From Pseudomonas sp. 7P_10.2_Bac1 (lineage in GTDB: Bacteria > Pseudomonadota > Gammaproteobacteria > Pseudomonadales > Pseudomonadaceae), in the NCBI RefSeq assembly GCF_025465935.1, contig NZ_JANLNV010000058.1, positions 186,001 through 250,000 on the forward strand: a stretch of 64,000 bases of DNA. Reading direction: 5' to 3'. A program made the position numbers and the translations under genes. This document shows, piece after piece, positions 45,363 to 54,722 of the stretch. Numbering within the stretch: position 1 is the stretch's first letter; each line of letters begins with the position of its first letter. The notes beneath the pieces were generated by a model. It worked only from the letters and a program-made list of their open reading frames with translations, was not told where the DNA came from and ran no database searches.

Positions 45363-47008
45363 CTCAACGCTGGATGATTCCCCTGCTGGTTCTGGCATTC
45401 ATTGCCTTCTACCTGTTACCCCTGGGTACCCATGGTCTATGGATCCCTGACGAAACACGTTATGCGCAAATCGGTCAGCAGATCCTGGTCGACGGTAACT
45501 GGGTTACCCCGCATTTCATGGACATTCGTTACTTCGAGAAGCCGATTGCCGGCTACTGGATGATCGCTATCGGGCAAGCCATTTTTGGCGAAAACCTGTT
45601 TGGCGTTCGAATTGCCTCGGCAATCGCCACTGGCCTCAGCGTACTGCTGGCCTACTTGGTTGCTCGCCGCCTGTGGAATGACCCGCGCAAAAGCTTTGCT
45701 TGCGCGCTGGTGTACATGACTTTCGGCCTCATCGCCGGTCAAGCCGGGTACTCCAACCTCGATCCGCAGTTCACGTTGTGGGTTAACCTGAGCCTGGTCT
45801 CGCTGTGGTTTGCAGTCGACACCCAGGATTCACGTCAGCGTCTGTTCTGCTGGGCACTGCTGGGCTTTGCCTGTGGCATGGGCTTTATGACCAAGGGCTT
45901 CCTGGCCCTGCTGCTGCCGGTGCTGATCGCCCTGCCCTACATGATCTGGCAAAAGCGCTTCCTGGAACTGGTCAAATACGGCCTGGTTGCCATGCTGGTC
46001 GCCGCCATCGTGTCGTTGCCTTGGGTACTGGCTGTCCACGCCCAGGAGCCGGACTACTGGCGCTTCTTCTTCTGGCACGAGCACATCCGCCGCTTTGCTG
46101 GTGAAGATGCTCAGCACGGTCGTCCTTGGTGGTTCTACTTGCCGCTGATCGTAGTCTCCAGCTTGCCATGGGCTGCCCTGCTGCCTGCCACGCTCAAAGA
46201 TGCCTGGGGCCAGAAGCGCCAGGTGAGCGTGATCTTCGTGCTGATGTGGCTGCTGCTGCCGCTGGGCTTGTTCAGCCTGAGCAAAGGCAAACTCCCGACC
46301 TACATCATGCCGTGCATGCTGCCGCTGGCCCTGTTGCTGGGCCATGCCCTGATGGAGCGCGTGGAGCACACCAAAACCTTGTCGCTGCGTTTGAACGGCC
46401 TGGTCAACCTGTTGCTCGGCGCCGGTGCCTTGCTTGCCTTGATCTTCTTCCAGATCAAAAAACCGTTTTACGACAACGAACCGCTGCATATCTCGCTGCT
46501 GGTCGTAGTGCTGCTGACCTGGATCGTCACTGGGCTGCTGGTTATGTACCGTCCGGTCAAAATGTGGGGCGCTCCAGCCATCGCCATGGGTGTTCTGGTA
46601 TTGGTCTTGCCAGCCAGCATGCCGAGCAGCGTAGTGCACAACAAAATGCCTGATCAGTTTGTGCTGCATCATCTGGATGCGTTGAAGCCTGCCACCGCGC
46701 TGCTGAGTAACGATCTGGGCGCAGCTTCTGCCCTGTCGTGGCGCCTGCGCCGCCCGGACGTGACGCTGTACAACACTCAGGGCGAGGTCAAATACGGCCT
46801 GACCTATGACGATGCCAAGGGCAAGAGCATTGGCCTGGATGACATTCAGGCCTGGCTTGCCGACGCGCGCCTCAAAGGCCCGGTCGGTGTCGTCATGCGC
46901 GTCAAGGACAGCGACGAAACCCATGAAATGGACATGCTGCCAAAAGACGCCCAACGTTTTGACGAAGGCAACATGGTGATCCTGATTTACCCGCAGACCA
47001 CTCCATGA
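45359..47008 (+). CDS. arnT: Lipid A 4-amino-4-deoxy-L-arabinosyltransferase
   Basis: A 549-residue GT83 enzyme with about twelve membrane helices and a periplasmic C-terminal domain. It moves aminoarabinose from undecaprenyl phosphate to the phosphates of lipid A, lowering affinity for polymyxins. The catalytic loop [10 protein letters not shown] near residue 30 is intact, as are [12 protein letters not shown] and KGFLALLLP. The start overlaps the arnD stop (ATGA) and the stop overlaps the arnE start. Confidence 0.97.
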   Translation: MTQRWMIPLLVLAFIAFYLLPLGTHGLWIPDETRYAQIGQQILVDGNWVTPHFMDIRYFEKPIAGYWMIAIGQAIFGENLFGVRIASAIATGLSVLLAYLVARRLWNDPRKSFACALVYMTFGLIAGQAGYSNLDPQFTLWVNLSLVSLWFAVDTQDSRQRLFCWALLGFACGMGFMTKGFLALLLPVLIALPYMIWQKRFLELVKYGLVAMLVAAIVSLPWVLAVHAQEPDYWRFFFWHEHIRRFAGEDAQHGRPWWFYLPLIVVSSLPWAALLPATLKDAWGQKRQVSVIFVLMWLLLPLGLFSLSKGKLPTYIMPCMLPLALLLGHALMERVEHTKTLSLRLNGLVNLLLGAGALLALIFFQIKKPFYDNEPLHISLLVVVLLTWIVTGLLVMYRPVKMWGAPAIAMGVLVLVLPASMPSSVVHNKMPDQFVLHHLDALKPATALLSNDLGAASALSWRLRRPDVTLYNTQGEVKYGLTYDDAKGKSIGLDDIQAWLADARLKGPVGVVMRVKDSDETHEMDMLPKDAQRFDEGNMVILIYPQTTP

Positions 47009-47349
47009 CCCTGACCCTGCTGTTCATGGCCTGCCTGCTCACATGCGCAGGCCAAGTGGCCCAGAAGTACGCCGTCGAAAGCTGGCGAGGGCCACAATCG
47101 GGGATCGCAGACAAACTGCGCTCCCCCTGGTTGTGGTTGGCCCTGCTGTGTCTGGGCCTCGGTTTGCTGGTGTGGTTGCTGGTCTTGCAACGGCTTGAAG
47201 TGGGTATCGCGTATCCGATGCTCAGCCTCAACTTTGTATTGATCACTCTGGTAGCACGTTATTTGTTCAAGGAAACCATCGACCTGCGCCACTGGTGCGG
47301 GGTTGGCCTGGTGATCGCAGGTGTCGCGCTGCTGGGGCAACACGCATGA
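47005..47349 (+). CDS. arnE: Aminoarabinose-undecaprenol flippase subunit ArnE
   Basis: A 114-residue small-multidrug-resistance-fold protein with four helices. With ArnF it moves the aminoarabinose carrier lipid to the outer face of the inner membrane. [22 protein letters not shown] is the family core. Overlaps both neighbours by four bases. Confidence 0.94.
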   Translation: MTLTLLFMACLLTCAGQVAQKYAVESWRGPQSGIADKLRSPWLWLALLCLGLGLLVWLLVLQRLEVGIAYPMLSLNFVLITLVARYLFKETIDLRHWCGVGLVIAGVALLGQHA

Positions 47350-47753
47350 GCCTGCGTCGCGGTTTTCTCTTTGCCTCTGGCAGCGTATTGCTGGTCAGCA
47401 GTGCCCAACTGGGCATGCGCTGGAGCATGACGCGTCTGCCGGAGCCTACACAATGGCTGAACGCAATCAGCCAGAGTGACGTTTCATTGCCCGCACTGGC
47501 AGTCGTGTTTGGCTCGATCATGGCTTACGCGCTGTCGATGCTCTGCTGGCTGCTGGCCTTGCGTGACCTGCCGCTGGGGCGGGCCTATTCGCTGCTCAGT
47601 TTCAGCTACGCTTTGGTCTACTTGCTGGCCGCCAGCCTGCCGGTATTCCATGAAAGCTTCACCCTTTCAAAAACCCTAGGAGTGGCCTTGGTCATTCTGG
47701 GGGTGCTGACGATCAACTCTCGACGTACCCCAAGTTCCAGGAACAGCGCATGA
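47346..47753 (+). CDS. arnF: Aminoarabinose-undecaprenol flippase subunit ArnF
   Basis: A 135-residue four-helix partner of ArnE. The start [14 protein letters not shown] is placed at the ATG overlapping the arnE stop; a longer in-frame start would lie within arn[26 protein letters not shown] is the conserved core. Its stop overlaps ugd by four bases. Confidence 0.93.
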   Translation: MSLRRGFLFASGSVLLVSSAQLGMRWSMTRLPEPTQWLNAISQSDVSLPALAVVFGSIMAYALSMLCWLLALRDLPLGRAYSLLSFSYALVYLLAASLPVFHESFTLSKTLGVALVILGVLTINSRRTPSSRNSA

Positions 47754-49114
47754 AAATCAGTGTATTCGGTAGTGGTTATGTAGGCCTGGTGCAGGCAACG
47801 GTATTGGCGGAAGTCGGCCACGACGTGATTTGCATGGACATTGATCAGAAAAAGGTCGAGCTGTTACAGCAAGGTCACGTCAGTATTTATGAGCCGGGCC
47901 TCTCCAGCCTGGTGCGTGAAAACCTCGAAAACAAACGCCTGCGTTTCACCAGCGACGAAAAACTCGCCGTTGAGCATGGCCAGGTACTGTTTATCGCAGT
48001 GGGCACCCCGCCAAGCGAAGATGGCTCGGCCGACCTTAAAGCCGTGTTCTCGGTAGGCGAGGCCGTGGCCCGTCACCGTATCGAGCCGGTAATTCTGGTC
48101 GAGAAATCCACCGTACCGGTAGGCACCGGTGACGCACTGACTGCGCACATCAACGAGGCCCTGAGCAAAACCGGTCGTTCTCTGCAGTTCGATGTGGTTT
48201 CAAACCCCGAATTTCTCAAGGAAGGCTCGGCGGTCAGCGACTGCCGCCGTCCGGACCGCATCATCATTGGCTGCGCGCGTGAAGAAGTACGTGATGTCAT
48301 GCGTGACCTGTACGCCCCGTTCAACCGCAACCATGACCGCATCATCAACATGGACCTGCGCAGCGCTGAACTGACCAAGTACGCGGCCAACTGCATGCTG
48401 GCGACCAAAATCAGCTTCATCAACCAGATCGCTGAACTGGCCGAACACCTGGGCGCTGACATTGAGTCGGTACGTCTGGGCATCGGTGCCGACACCCGTA
48501 TCGGCTACCACTTCATCTACCCTGGCTGCGGCTACGGGGGTTCGTGCTTCCCTAAAGACATGCGCGCATTGATCCACAGCGCCCAGCAAGTCAATTGCTC
48601 CAGCGACCTGCTGCAAGCCGTTGAAGCGATCAACGAACGTCAAAAACACAAACTGTTTGATCGTATCAATGCCTTCTTCAAGGGTGACCTAAAGGGCAAG
48701 ACCTTTGCCTTGTGGGGCCTGGCGTTCAAGCCCAACACTGACGACATGCGCGATGCACCTAGCCGCGTGCTGATGGAAGCCCTGTGGGCCGCCGGTGCCG
48801 ACGTGCGCGCCTTCGACCCCGAAGCCATGCAGGAAACCCAGCGCTTGTACGGTGACGAACCGCGTCTGAGCCTGATGGGCACCCCCGAGTCCACACTGCA
48901 GGGCGCCGACGCCTTGATCGTGTGCACTGAATGGCAGCAGTTCAAAGCGCCAGACTTTGACCTGATCAAGCAGCGCCTCAAGACTCCGGTGATTTTCGAC
49001 GGCCGTAACCTGTACGACGGCGAACGCCTGAGCCGCGTTGGCTTGCAGTACTTCCCTATGGGGCGTGGTGAGTCCATCAACTTGCCGGTCTCCAAAGGCT
49101 CAACCGCCGCTTAA
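47750..49114 (+). CDS. ugd: UDP-glucose 6-dehydrogenase
   Basis: A 454-residue NAD enzyme that makes UDP-glucuronate, the first precursor of aminoarabinose. The NAD site [20 protein letters not shown] is at residues 7-26, the substrate lysine segment is FLKEGSAV, and the catalytic cysteine is in GGSCFPKDM near residue 263. It closes the arn operon as in P. aeruginosa. A strong terminator follows. Confidence 0.96.
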   Translation: MKISVFGSGYVGLVQATVLAEVGHDVICMDIDQKKVELLQQGHVSIYEPGLSSLVRENLENKRLRFTSDEKLAVEHGQVLFIAVGTPPSEDGSADLKAVFSVGEAVARHRIEPVILVEKSTVPVGTGDALTAHINEALSKTGRSLQFDVVSNPEFLKEGSAVSDCRRPDRIIIGCAREEVRDVMRDLYAPFNRNHDRIINMDLRSAELTKYAANCMLATKISFINQIAELAEHLGADIESVRLGIGADTRIGYHFIYPGCGYGGSCFPKDMRALIHSAQQVNCSSDLLQAVEAINERQKHKLFDRINAFFKGDLKGKTFALWGLAFKPNTDDMRDAPSRVLMEALWAAGADVRAFDPEAMQETQRLYGDEPRLSLMGTPESTLQGADALIVCTEWQQFKAPDFDLIKQRLKTPVIFDGRNLYDGERLSRVGLQYFPMGRGESINLPVSKGSTAA

Positions 49115-49125
49115 CGCTTCAACAG

Positions 49126-49157
49126 CGCCGCCATTGGCAACAATGGCGGCGTTTTTT
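49126..49157 (+). terminator. Rho-independent terminator of arn-ugd operon
   Basis: CGCCGCCATTG pairs with CAATGGCGGCG around a four-base loop and is followed by six T, eleven bases after the ugd stop. Confidence 0.93.
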
Positions 49158-49179
49158 ATGGATGAAATTCGACTGATTA

Positions 49180-49232
49180 CTGTGTAAGTGCGTGTTCGCG
49201 ATCTTTCAAAAGATCAAAAGCTTGCGCCTACT
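49180..49232. repeat. REP-like element
   Basis: GCGATCTTTCAAAAGATC is the core, followed by AAAAGCTTGCGCCTAC. It resembles one half of the elements at 52060 and 54563 and lies between the arn terminator and the next glycosyltransferase gene. Confidence 0.6.
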
Positions 49233-49262
49233 TGCCCCCTTATTGAGTCAAGGAAACTCGAC

Positions 49263-50870
49263 ATGCCGGCTTTCTCTTCTCCCAGCGCTTTACGTGCATT
49301 GCACCGACAGTCTCTGCTGCTTGGTGCGTTGACATTACTGCTGTTTATTCTGGGCGACATGCATCAGGCCGCGATCGGCTTTGACTCGCGCTTCGTGCTG
49401 TTTGCCAAGGAAATGCTGCGCCATGGCCCGAGCTTTTTCCCGACCACCTATGGCGAGCCATACGCCGACTACAACGCGACCACCACGGTGTTTACCTGGT
49501 TACTGTCCCTGCCCTTTGGCGAAGTCAACAGCCTGACCGCCTGGCTGCCCACGGCCATTGCCAGTGCATTGATTGTGATGCTGGTTTATCGGCTGGTTGC
49601 CCCGCAGTCCACCACCTGGGCCCTGCTCAGCGTGGCACTGCTGTTGTTGAGCATGACCTTCATCACTGAAACCCGCGCCGTGTCACTCGACCAAATGCTG
49701 GCCGCAGTCAGCCTGGGGGCGTTCTATCAGGCATATGCCCACGACCACTTCGATACGCCGCGCCGACATGGTTGGCTACTAGTTTTGCTGGTCCTGGGTT
49801 TCGCCATCCGCGGCCCGATTGGCCTGGTGATTCCAACGGGCATGCTGTGCAGCTATTTCCTGCTCAGCGGCCAATGGCGGCGCATGATCAGCGTGGGCTT
49901 GCAGGCACTGGTGATCCTGGTGCTGTGCATTGGCCTGCTGCTGTTTTTGGCCTGGCTCAGTGGCGGACACGCTTTTGTCCAGGACGTAATCCGTATGCAG
50001 GTCACCGGCCGTATCGACGGCACCGAAGGGGCCAGCAGCACGTTCTATTACTTCACCAGTTCCATGGGCAACTATGCCCTCGCCTATCCGCTGGCCGTGC
50101 TAGTACTGGTGGCTATCCTCATCGCCGGGCGTAAACCTTCGACCCCAGCTTTGCATCTGGTCAAATACTGCGCCGCAGCAGGCTTGATCGTGATGATAGG
50201 CCTGTCGATTCCGCAAGCGAAAAAGGCCCGTTATGTGCTGCCGATGCTGCCCATGGCAGCGATCATTGCGGCGTATCCATTCCAGGTTGCACACAACCGG
50301 GTATTCGCCGTGTTGCGCGTGATTATCCAGGCGATTCTGTTGGCGCTGCCCTCACTGCTCATCGCAGGCCTGGTTGTCGCGAACAAACGCCTGGGCGATC
50401 AACTGCCGCCCTTGAACATCATCTACGTCATCCTCGGCGTGTTGCAGGTCATTGCAGTGGGGCTGTTGTTCAAAGCCCACCTGCGGGCCGTTGGCTTGGG
50501 TGCCTGTGCGGTACTGGCGATGTGGAGCAGCTACATCCTGGTGCTGGAACCCGCTGAACAAAATGCTTACAACACCCGCGATTTCACCGTCAACGCGCTG
50601 CACCTGATCGACCAGGCGCCCGCCCCGCTGGTACTGCATGGCATGGGTAAAGACGCCAAGGCCATCAAATTCATGGTTAACGTGGATCGCGACTTGCTAC
50701 CGGTATTCACCCAGTCAGCGGTTGAATTGACGGCCTTGCAAGCCCCTGTGTGGATCGTCATGGATCGCAAGGACTACCAGGCACTGCAAGGCACCGAACT
50801 GGGCAATATCGTCCCGGCACTGAGCGGCAGTTTCGACAAAAACGACTATGTGTTGTTGCATTTGCCCTGA
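49263..50870 (+). CDS. ArnT-like membrane glycosyltransferase downstream of arn operon
   Basis: A 535-residue GT-C class membrane protein with about twelve hydrophobic segments. The first periplasmic loop has GFDSRFVLFAKEML where ArnT has DETRYA; the aspartate is kept. The start MPAFSSPSALRALHRQ is set by AAGGAAA about ten bases upstream, ahead of which in-frame residues derive from a REP element. It follows ugd in the same direction but behind a strong terminator, so it has its own promoter. It probably adds a sugar to lipid A, core or another envelope lipid; donor and acceptor unknown. Confidence 0.82.
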   Translation: MPAFSSPSALRALHRQSLLLGALTLLLFILGDMHQAAIGFDSRFVLFAKEMLRHGPSFFPTTYGEPYADYNATTTVFTWLLSLPFGEVNSLTAWLPTAIASALIVMLVYRLVAPQSTTWALLSVALLLLSMTFITETRAVSLDQMLAAVSLGAFYQAYAHDHFDTPRRHGWLLVLLVLGFAIRGPIGLVIPTGMLCSYFLLSGQWRRMISVGLQALVILVLCIGLLLFLAWLSGGHAFVQDVIRMQVTGRIDGTEGASSTFYYFTSSMGNYALAYPLAVLVLVAILIAGRKPSTPALHLVKYCAAAGLIVMIGLSIPQAKKARYVLPMLPMAAIIAAYPFQVAHNRVFAVLRVIIQAILLALPSLLIAGLVVANKRLGDQLPPLNIIYVILGVLQVIAVGLLFKAHLRAVGLGACAVLAMWSSYILVLEPAEQNAYNTRDFTVNALHLIDQAPAPLVLHGMGKDAKAIKFMVNVDRDLLPVFTQSAVELTALQAPVWIVMDRKDYQALQGTELGNIVPALSGSFDKNDYVLLHLP

Positions 50871-50887
50871 GCCTTGGGTGAGCACAA

Positions 50888-50913
50888 AGGCTGCGGCGTT
50901 TACGCCGCAGCCT
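50888..50913. terminator. Bidirectional hairpin between convergent genes
   Basis: AGGCTGCGGCG pairs with CGCCGCAGCCT around TTTA, eleven perfect pairs, between the glycosyltransferase and the nitronate monooxygenase genes. T-runs are short on both sides. Confidence 0.75.
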
Positions 50914-50927
50914 CGAACACCCTGTGG

Positions 50928-52013
50928 TTATTGACCCGCTGAACGCGCCTGATAGTCGTCGATCAACTTGCGGGTCAACTCAAACGACGACAATTCAGCG
51001 GTGCGGCCCGGGCTCAACGGGAATGCCTGCCCAGCCCACAGGTTGATGAAATCCCCAGAGCCGGCGGGCTCAGATTTGGCCTTCAGGGGCAGCAACACTC
51101 CGCCAGCCAACGGAAACGCGGGGGCTTGCGGGTTGATCGGCCCAACCTCACGCATTACCCGGTTAAGAATCCCGCGAGCCGGTCGACCGGTAAACAGGTT
51201 GGTCAGGGCCGTATCACTTGAGCTGGCTTCGCGCAGCGCGCGGTGATGAGGCCTGGAGATTTTCGACTGCGGGCAAAACAGGTACGCGGTACCGATTTGT
51301 ACGGCGCTTGCAGCCAAGGCAAAGGCTGCTGCGATACCACGCGCATCGGCGATCCCGCCTGCGGCGATCACCGGCACTGAAACCGCATCAGCGATTTGTG
51401 GCACCAATGCAAAGGTGCCGATCTGGCTAGTCCACTCAGTGGTTAAAAACATCGCTCGATGGCCACCCGCTTCATTGCCCATGGCAATAATGGCATCGCA
51501 ACCATGGCGTTCGAGCCACTGCGCTTCTTCGACAGTGGTTGCCGAACTGAGAATCTTCGCCCCCGTGGCCTTGACCCGCGCCATCAATGCTGGGGCTGGC
51601 AGCGCAAAATGGAAGCTCACCACTGCAGGTCGCAGCTCCTCAACCAGCGCACACGTGGCCTCGTCAAAAGGCGCTCGAACGGAAACCGGAGTTGGAGCAT
51701 CAAAGTCAGCGCCGAGTTCGTCGTAATAATCTTTAAACAATGCCTTCCAGCGCTGAATGTGCGCCTCGTCGTATGCCGGGGCCTGGTGACAAAAGAAGTT
51801 CAAATTGAACGGCTGGTCAGTGGCTGCACGAAAGGCTGCGACCTCTTCACGAATCGCGTCATGACTCAACGTTGCACATGCCAGAGAGCCCAGACCACCC
51901 GCCTTTGCCACACCGATCATGACATCAGCACCGGCACCGAGCATGGGTGCCTGAATGATCGGGACGCTAATGCCAACCAGGTCGATAAAACGCGAGTCAG
52001 GCCATTGAGCCAT
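50928..52013 (-). CDS. Nitronate monooxygenase family flavoprotein
   Basis: A 361-residue FMN enzyme of the nitronate monooxygenase (2-nitropropane dioxygenase) family, a TIM barrel that oxidises alkyl nitronates such as propionate 3-nitronate. Signatures are VPIIQAPMLGAG at the start, the catalytic-histidine region GNEAGGHR and VIAAGGIADARGIAAAFALAA for the phosphate of FMN. The start MAQWPDSRF is chosen because AGAGAG precedes it; seven further residues in frame have no ribosome site. It is single, bounded by a REP element upstream. Confidence 0.9.
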   Translation of the reverse strand: MAQWPDSRFIDLVGISVPIIQAPMLGAGADVMIGVAKAGGLGSLACATLSHDAIREEVAAFRAATDQPFNLNFFCHQAPAYDEAHIQRWKALFKDYYDELGADFDAPTPVSVRAPFDEATCALVEELRPAVVSFHFALPAPALMARVKATGAKILSSATTVEEAQWLERHGCDAIIAMGNEAGGHRAMFLTTEWTSQIGTFALVPQIADAVSVPVIAAGGIADARGIAAAFALAASAVQIGTAYLFCPQSKISRPHHRALREASSSDTALTNLFTGRPARGILNRVMREVGPINPQAPAFPLAGGVLLPLKAKSEPAGSGDFINLWAGQAFPLSPGRTAELSSFELTRKLIDDYQARSAGQ

Positions 52014-52059
52014 GGGGATTCTCTCTACGGTCAATAATCGGAATCTGGATAGTAACGTG

Positions 52060-52122
52060 TACGAGCGAGCTTGCCTCCCGATCTTTTAAAGCAGCAAAAG
52101 ATCGCGAGGCAAGCTCGCTACC
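52060..52122. repeat. REP element, long inverted pair
   Basis: CGAGCGAGCTTGCCTC and GATCTTTT on the left face AAAAGATC and GAGGCAAGCTCGCT on the right. The arms are over 20 bases with small mismatches at the centre of each. It separates nitronate monooxygenase from the L,D-transpeptidase gene. Confidence 0.85.
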
Positions 52123-52129
52123 GTTGTGG

Positions 52130-53686
52130 TCAGCGCTTGCTGCTGAGCGCCGTTATCAGGGCCGGGTCACGGTTGTAGATGTCCGGGGTGTAAATCACTT
52201 TGCCGGTTTTATCGGCTTGGGCCGTCCAGTAGGTCATCAGGATCGGCTTGGGGTTGGACAAGCGAAACTCATGGGTTTTACCGGTGCTTAGCAGGTCTTC
52301 GGTGCGGCTTTTTTCCGCTGGGGTGACCAGTACGTCGCGCAGCTGGAAGACCGACTCAACGCGCACACACCCCGAACTGAATGCTCGCGGGCCTTTGCTG
52401 AACAGCGCCTGGCTTGGCGTGTCGTGCAGGTACACCGAAAACGGATTGGGGAAGCGCAATACAATCTTGCCCAACGGGTTTCTCGGCCCGGCGCCCTGGC
52501 GCAGCAAGATATTGCCGGGGCGATCCCAATCGATACTCTGCGGCGAGACTGGCTGCCCGTTGCTGTCAATAACCTGCAAGTCATGCCGGCTCAGGAAAGA
52601 TGAGTCGCGGCGAATTTGCGGCAGTTTGTCTTCTTTGAAAATCGTCGGCGGGATGGTCCAGGTCGGGTTCAGGGTCAGGCGCGTGACCCGTGACTTGAGC
52701 AGCGGCGTCTGCCGGTCTGCACGACCTACCTGAGTACGGGTTTGCCACACCGGCTGGCCATTTTCATAGACCGTCAACTTCGCCGCCGGCACGTTTACCA
52801 GCAACATGGATGGCTCTACATCCTGGGCCATCCAGCGAAAACGTTCCAGGTTGACACGCAATTGTTCACGTCGCACCGCCGGGCTGACATTCAGCTCCTT
52901 GACCGTGCCTGCACCGATGATCCCGTCCGCCTGCAATGAATGGTTGAGCTGGAAGCTTTTGACCGCTGACGCTAATTCATTGGTGTAGAGGTTGTCGGGG
53001 GTTGCGAGTTTGTGGTCCAGATAACCCTCGCCCAACAAGCGCTGGACCAGTACTGGAACTCGAGGGTCCTGCATCCCGGGGCGTAACACTTGGCCATCCG
53101 GGATAGTCGGCCATTTGGGTAATGGCTGCAGACGCTCGCGGGCATACACCTGGCGCAAATTCTTATAGAGCTCAAACCCCGGGCGGGCCTGGGCGAACGC
53201 TTGCTCAATCGTGTTCAGACCCGATTCGGCAATTGGCAAAATCTGGCTTCTGTCAGGCGGTACTTCATTGGCATGCCAGACTGGCTCGAAGCGGGCTTGG
53301 GGCAAGCGGCCAAAGTGCAGGTCCTGCAGGGCTTGCAGGTACTGGCGGCTGGTTTCGATATCGGCGCACAGGTCCTGAGCCTTGGGCAAGGTGTAGTGCT
53401 GCGGATCCAGGCCATCGTCCGCTAAGCTCGGCAATGCCGCCTGCAAAGCCGCCAAACGCCCTTTGTCGGCCCAGATTGGCTGGTAATTCTGGCTCTGGTA
53501 AAAAGCCTCAAGCAGCGCCTGTGTCGGTTCGTCGATACGGCCTGCCAGGCTCGGGCACGCTTGTGGCAGTTGCGTCAACGCCACTTGCACCGGGCTTGAG
53601 AGCTCGACTGGCTGGTCATCCGCCAGTGCGACCAGTGGCGCAGCGAGCAAGGCAAGGGTCAAGTAACATGCGTGTTTTTTGATCAA
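52130..53686 (-). CDS. L,D-transpeptidase, YcbB/LdtD family
   Basis: A 518-residue periplasmic enzyme that makes 3-3 crosslinks in peptidoglycan. It has a signal peptide (1-22), a scaffold domain, a peptidoglycan-binding domain at about 205-265 (SFQLNHSLQADGIIGAGT) and a YkuD catalytic domain at about 297-450 with His421 and Cys440 in SSGCVRVE. The start codon is TTG with CTGGAG eight bases upstream. It is shorter than E. coli YcbB (615). It is divergent from another L,D-transpeptidase-fold gene, so the two may be co-regulated. Confidence 0.93.
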   Translation of the reverse strand: MIKKHACYLTLALLAAPLVALADDQPVELSSPVQVALTQLPQACPSLAGRIDEPTQALLEAFYQSQNYQPIWADKGRLAALQAALPSLADDGLDPQHYTLPKAQDLCADIETSRQYLQALQDLHFGRLPQARFEPVWHANEVPPDRSQILPIAESGLNTIEQAFAQARPGFELYKNLRQVYARERLQPLPKWPTIPDGQVLRPGMQDPRVPVLVQRLLGEGYLDHKLATPDNLYTNELASAVKSFQLNHSLQADGIIGAGTVKELNVSPAVRREQLRVNLERFRWMAQDVEPSMLLVNVPAAKLTVYENGQPVWQTRTQVGRADRQTPLLKSRVTRLTLNPTWTIPPTIFKEDKLPQIRRDSSFLSRHDLQVIDSNGQPVSPQSIDWDRPGNILLRQGAGPRNPLGKIVLRFPNPFSVYLHDTPSQALFSKGPRAFSSGCVRVESVFQLRDVLVTPAEKSRTEDLLSTGKTHEFRLSNPKPILMTYWTAQADKTGKVIYTPDIYNRDPALITALSSKR

Positions 53687-53828
53687 CTGCTTAACTCCAG
53701 TCCGTGGCCTTTAGGTGAGGGTCACTGTGTTGCTTGTCGCGTTATACATTCAGGCTAGCATCTAAATCGCGGCTGCTATTGGATCAGCTCAATGTCTTAA
53801 GTCTATTTAATGTGGAAACCCTCTTTAT

Positions 53829-54536
53829 ATGCTGATTTTCATGCGACGACTTTTTCTGGTCGCCGCGACCCTGGGCACTCTCTGCAGCCCAGCGTTCGCC
53901 GCCAACCCTTCCAGTCCGGTGCTTTACAACAGCCTTGCCCAGGCAGCCCCGGAGCTCAATCCCCAAGTTCTTGAAAGCGCTCTTAGCGCCATGCAATGCG
54001 CCGTCAGCAATGGCGCCACCCAGGCTCGGCACCTGGCGGTCATCGATTACTCCCTGCCCTCAACCGCCCGACGCTTATGGATTTTCGACCTGACCTCAAA
54101 GAAGCTGGTAATGCGTGAACTGGTCGCTCATGGTCAAAACTCAGGTGAAAATTTTGCCACCCGCTTCTCCAACAGCGAGGGCAGCTTTCAGTCCAGCCTG
54201 GGGCTGTTTCGTACTCAAGAAAGCTACCAGGGCGCAAACGGTTACTCCTTGCGTATGGATGGTCTTGAGCCGGGCATCAACGATCGGGCCCGTGATCGCG
54301 ACATCGTGATCCATGGTGCCAGTTATGTGAACCCGCTCTGGAGCCAGCGCCAAGGCCGTATCGGTCGTAGCCAGGGTTGCCCGGCCGTACGTCCACAAGT
54401 GGCGCGCCAAGTAGTGGACAACCTGAAGAACGGACAGTTCATGTTTGCCTGGTATCCCGATAAGCGCTGGTTGAAGTCCTCGGCATATCTGAACTGCAAG
54501 CCGCAGCTGGTGGCGAGCATCGTTTCGACTAAGTAA
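53829..54536 (+). CDS. Murein L,D-transpeptidase catalytic domain protein (YkuD_2)
   Basis: A 235-residue exported protein with a signal peptide ending near residue 24 (PAFA-A). It carries the YkuD_2-type catalytic site: His162 in IVIHGASY and Cys184 in GRSQGCPAV. The second in-frame ATG (MRRLFLV, residue 5) is also a possible start. Substrates of this family are not well known; action on peptidoglycan is inferred from the fold and from the neighbouring LdtD-type gene. Confidence 0.88.
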   Translation: MLIFMRRLFLVAATLGTLCSPAFAANPSSPVLYNSLAQAAPELNPQVLESALSAMQCAVSNGATQARHLAVIDYSLPSTARRLWIFDLTSKKLVMRELVAHGQNSGENFATRFSNSEGSFQSSLGLFRTQESYQGANGYSLRMDGLEPGINDRARDRDIVIHGASYVNPLWSQRQGRIGRSQGCPAVRPQVARQVVDNLKNGQFMFAWYPDKRWLKSSAYLNCKPQLVASIVSTK

Positions 54537-54562
54537 AAACTGCCTCTACTACGACGCCTGAT

Positions 54563-54590
54563 CCTCGCGATCTTTTAAAAGATCGCGAGG
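54563..54590. repeat. REP element, perfect 28-base palindrome
   Basis: CCTCGCGATCTTTT is directly followed by its exact reverse complement, with no loop. It is followed by CAAGCGCCTACAG. It is the cleanest copy of the REP family in the window and can end transcription of the YkuD_2 gene. Confidence 0.9.
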
Positions 54591-54688
54591 CAAGCGCCTA
54601 CAGCCATATCCATTCCCGACCCCATTTCTCTGAAAACGACACCTCACTCGGTCGATGGTTGACTGAGCCTGCGCACATCTATTTATTA

Positions 54689-54717
54689 CTATTTATCCGC
54701 ATTAATACGATAAATAG
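54689..54717. promoter_or_regulatory. Operator-like palindrome before FadR-type gene
   Basis: CTATTTATC faces GATAAATAG, nine perfect pairs with an eleven-base centre, ending five bases before the regulator's ATG. Position and symmetry suggest an autoregulatory site. Confidence 0.6.
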
Positions 54718-54722
54718 AAAAC

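Noticed and set aside
45830-46954. 374-codon open frame on the minus strand
   Set aside because: Antisense to arnT, rich in Gln/His as expected of a shadow frame of a membrane protein.
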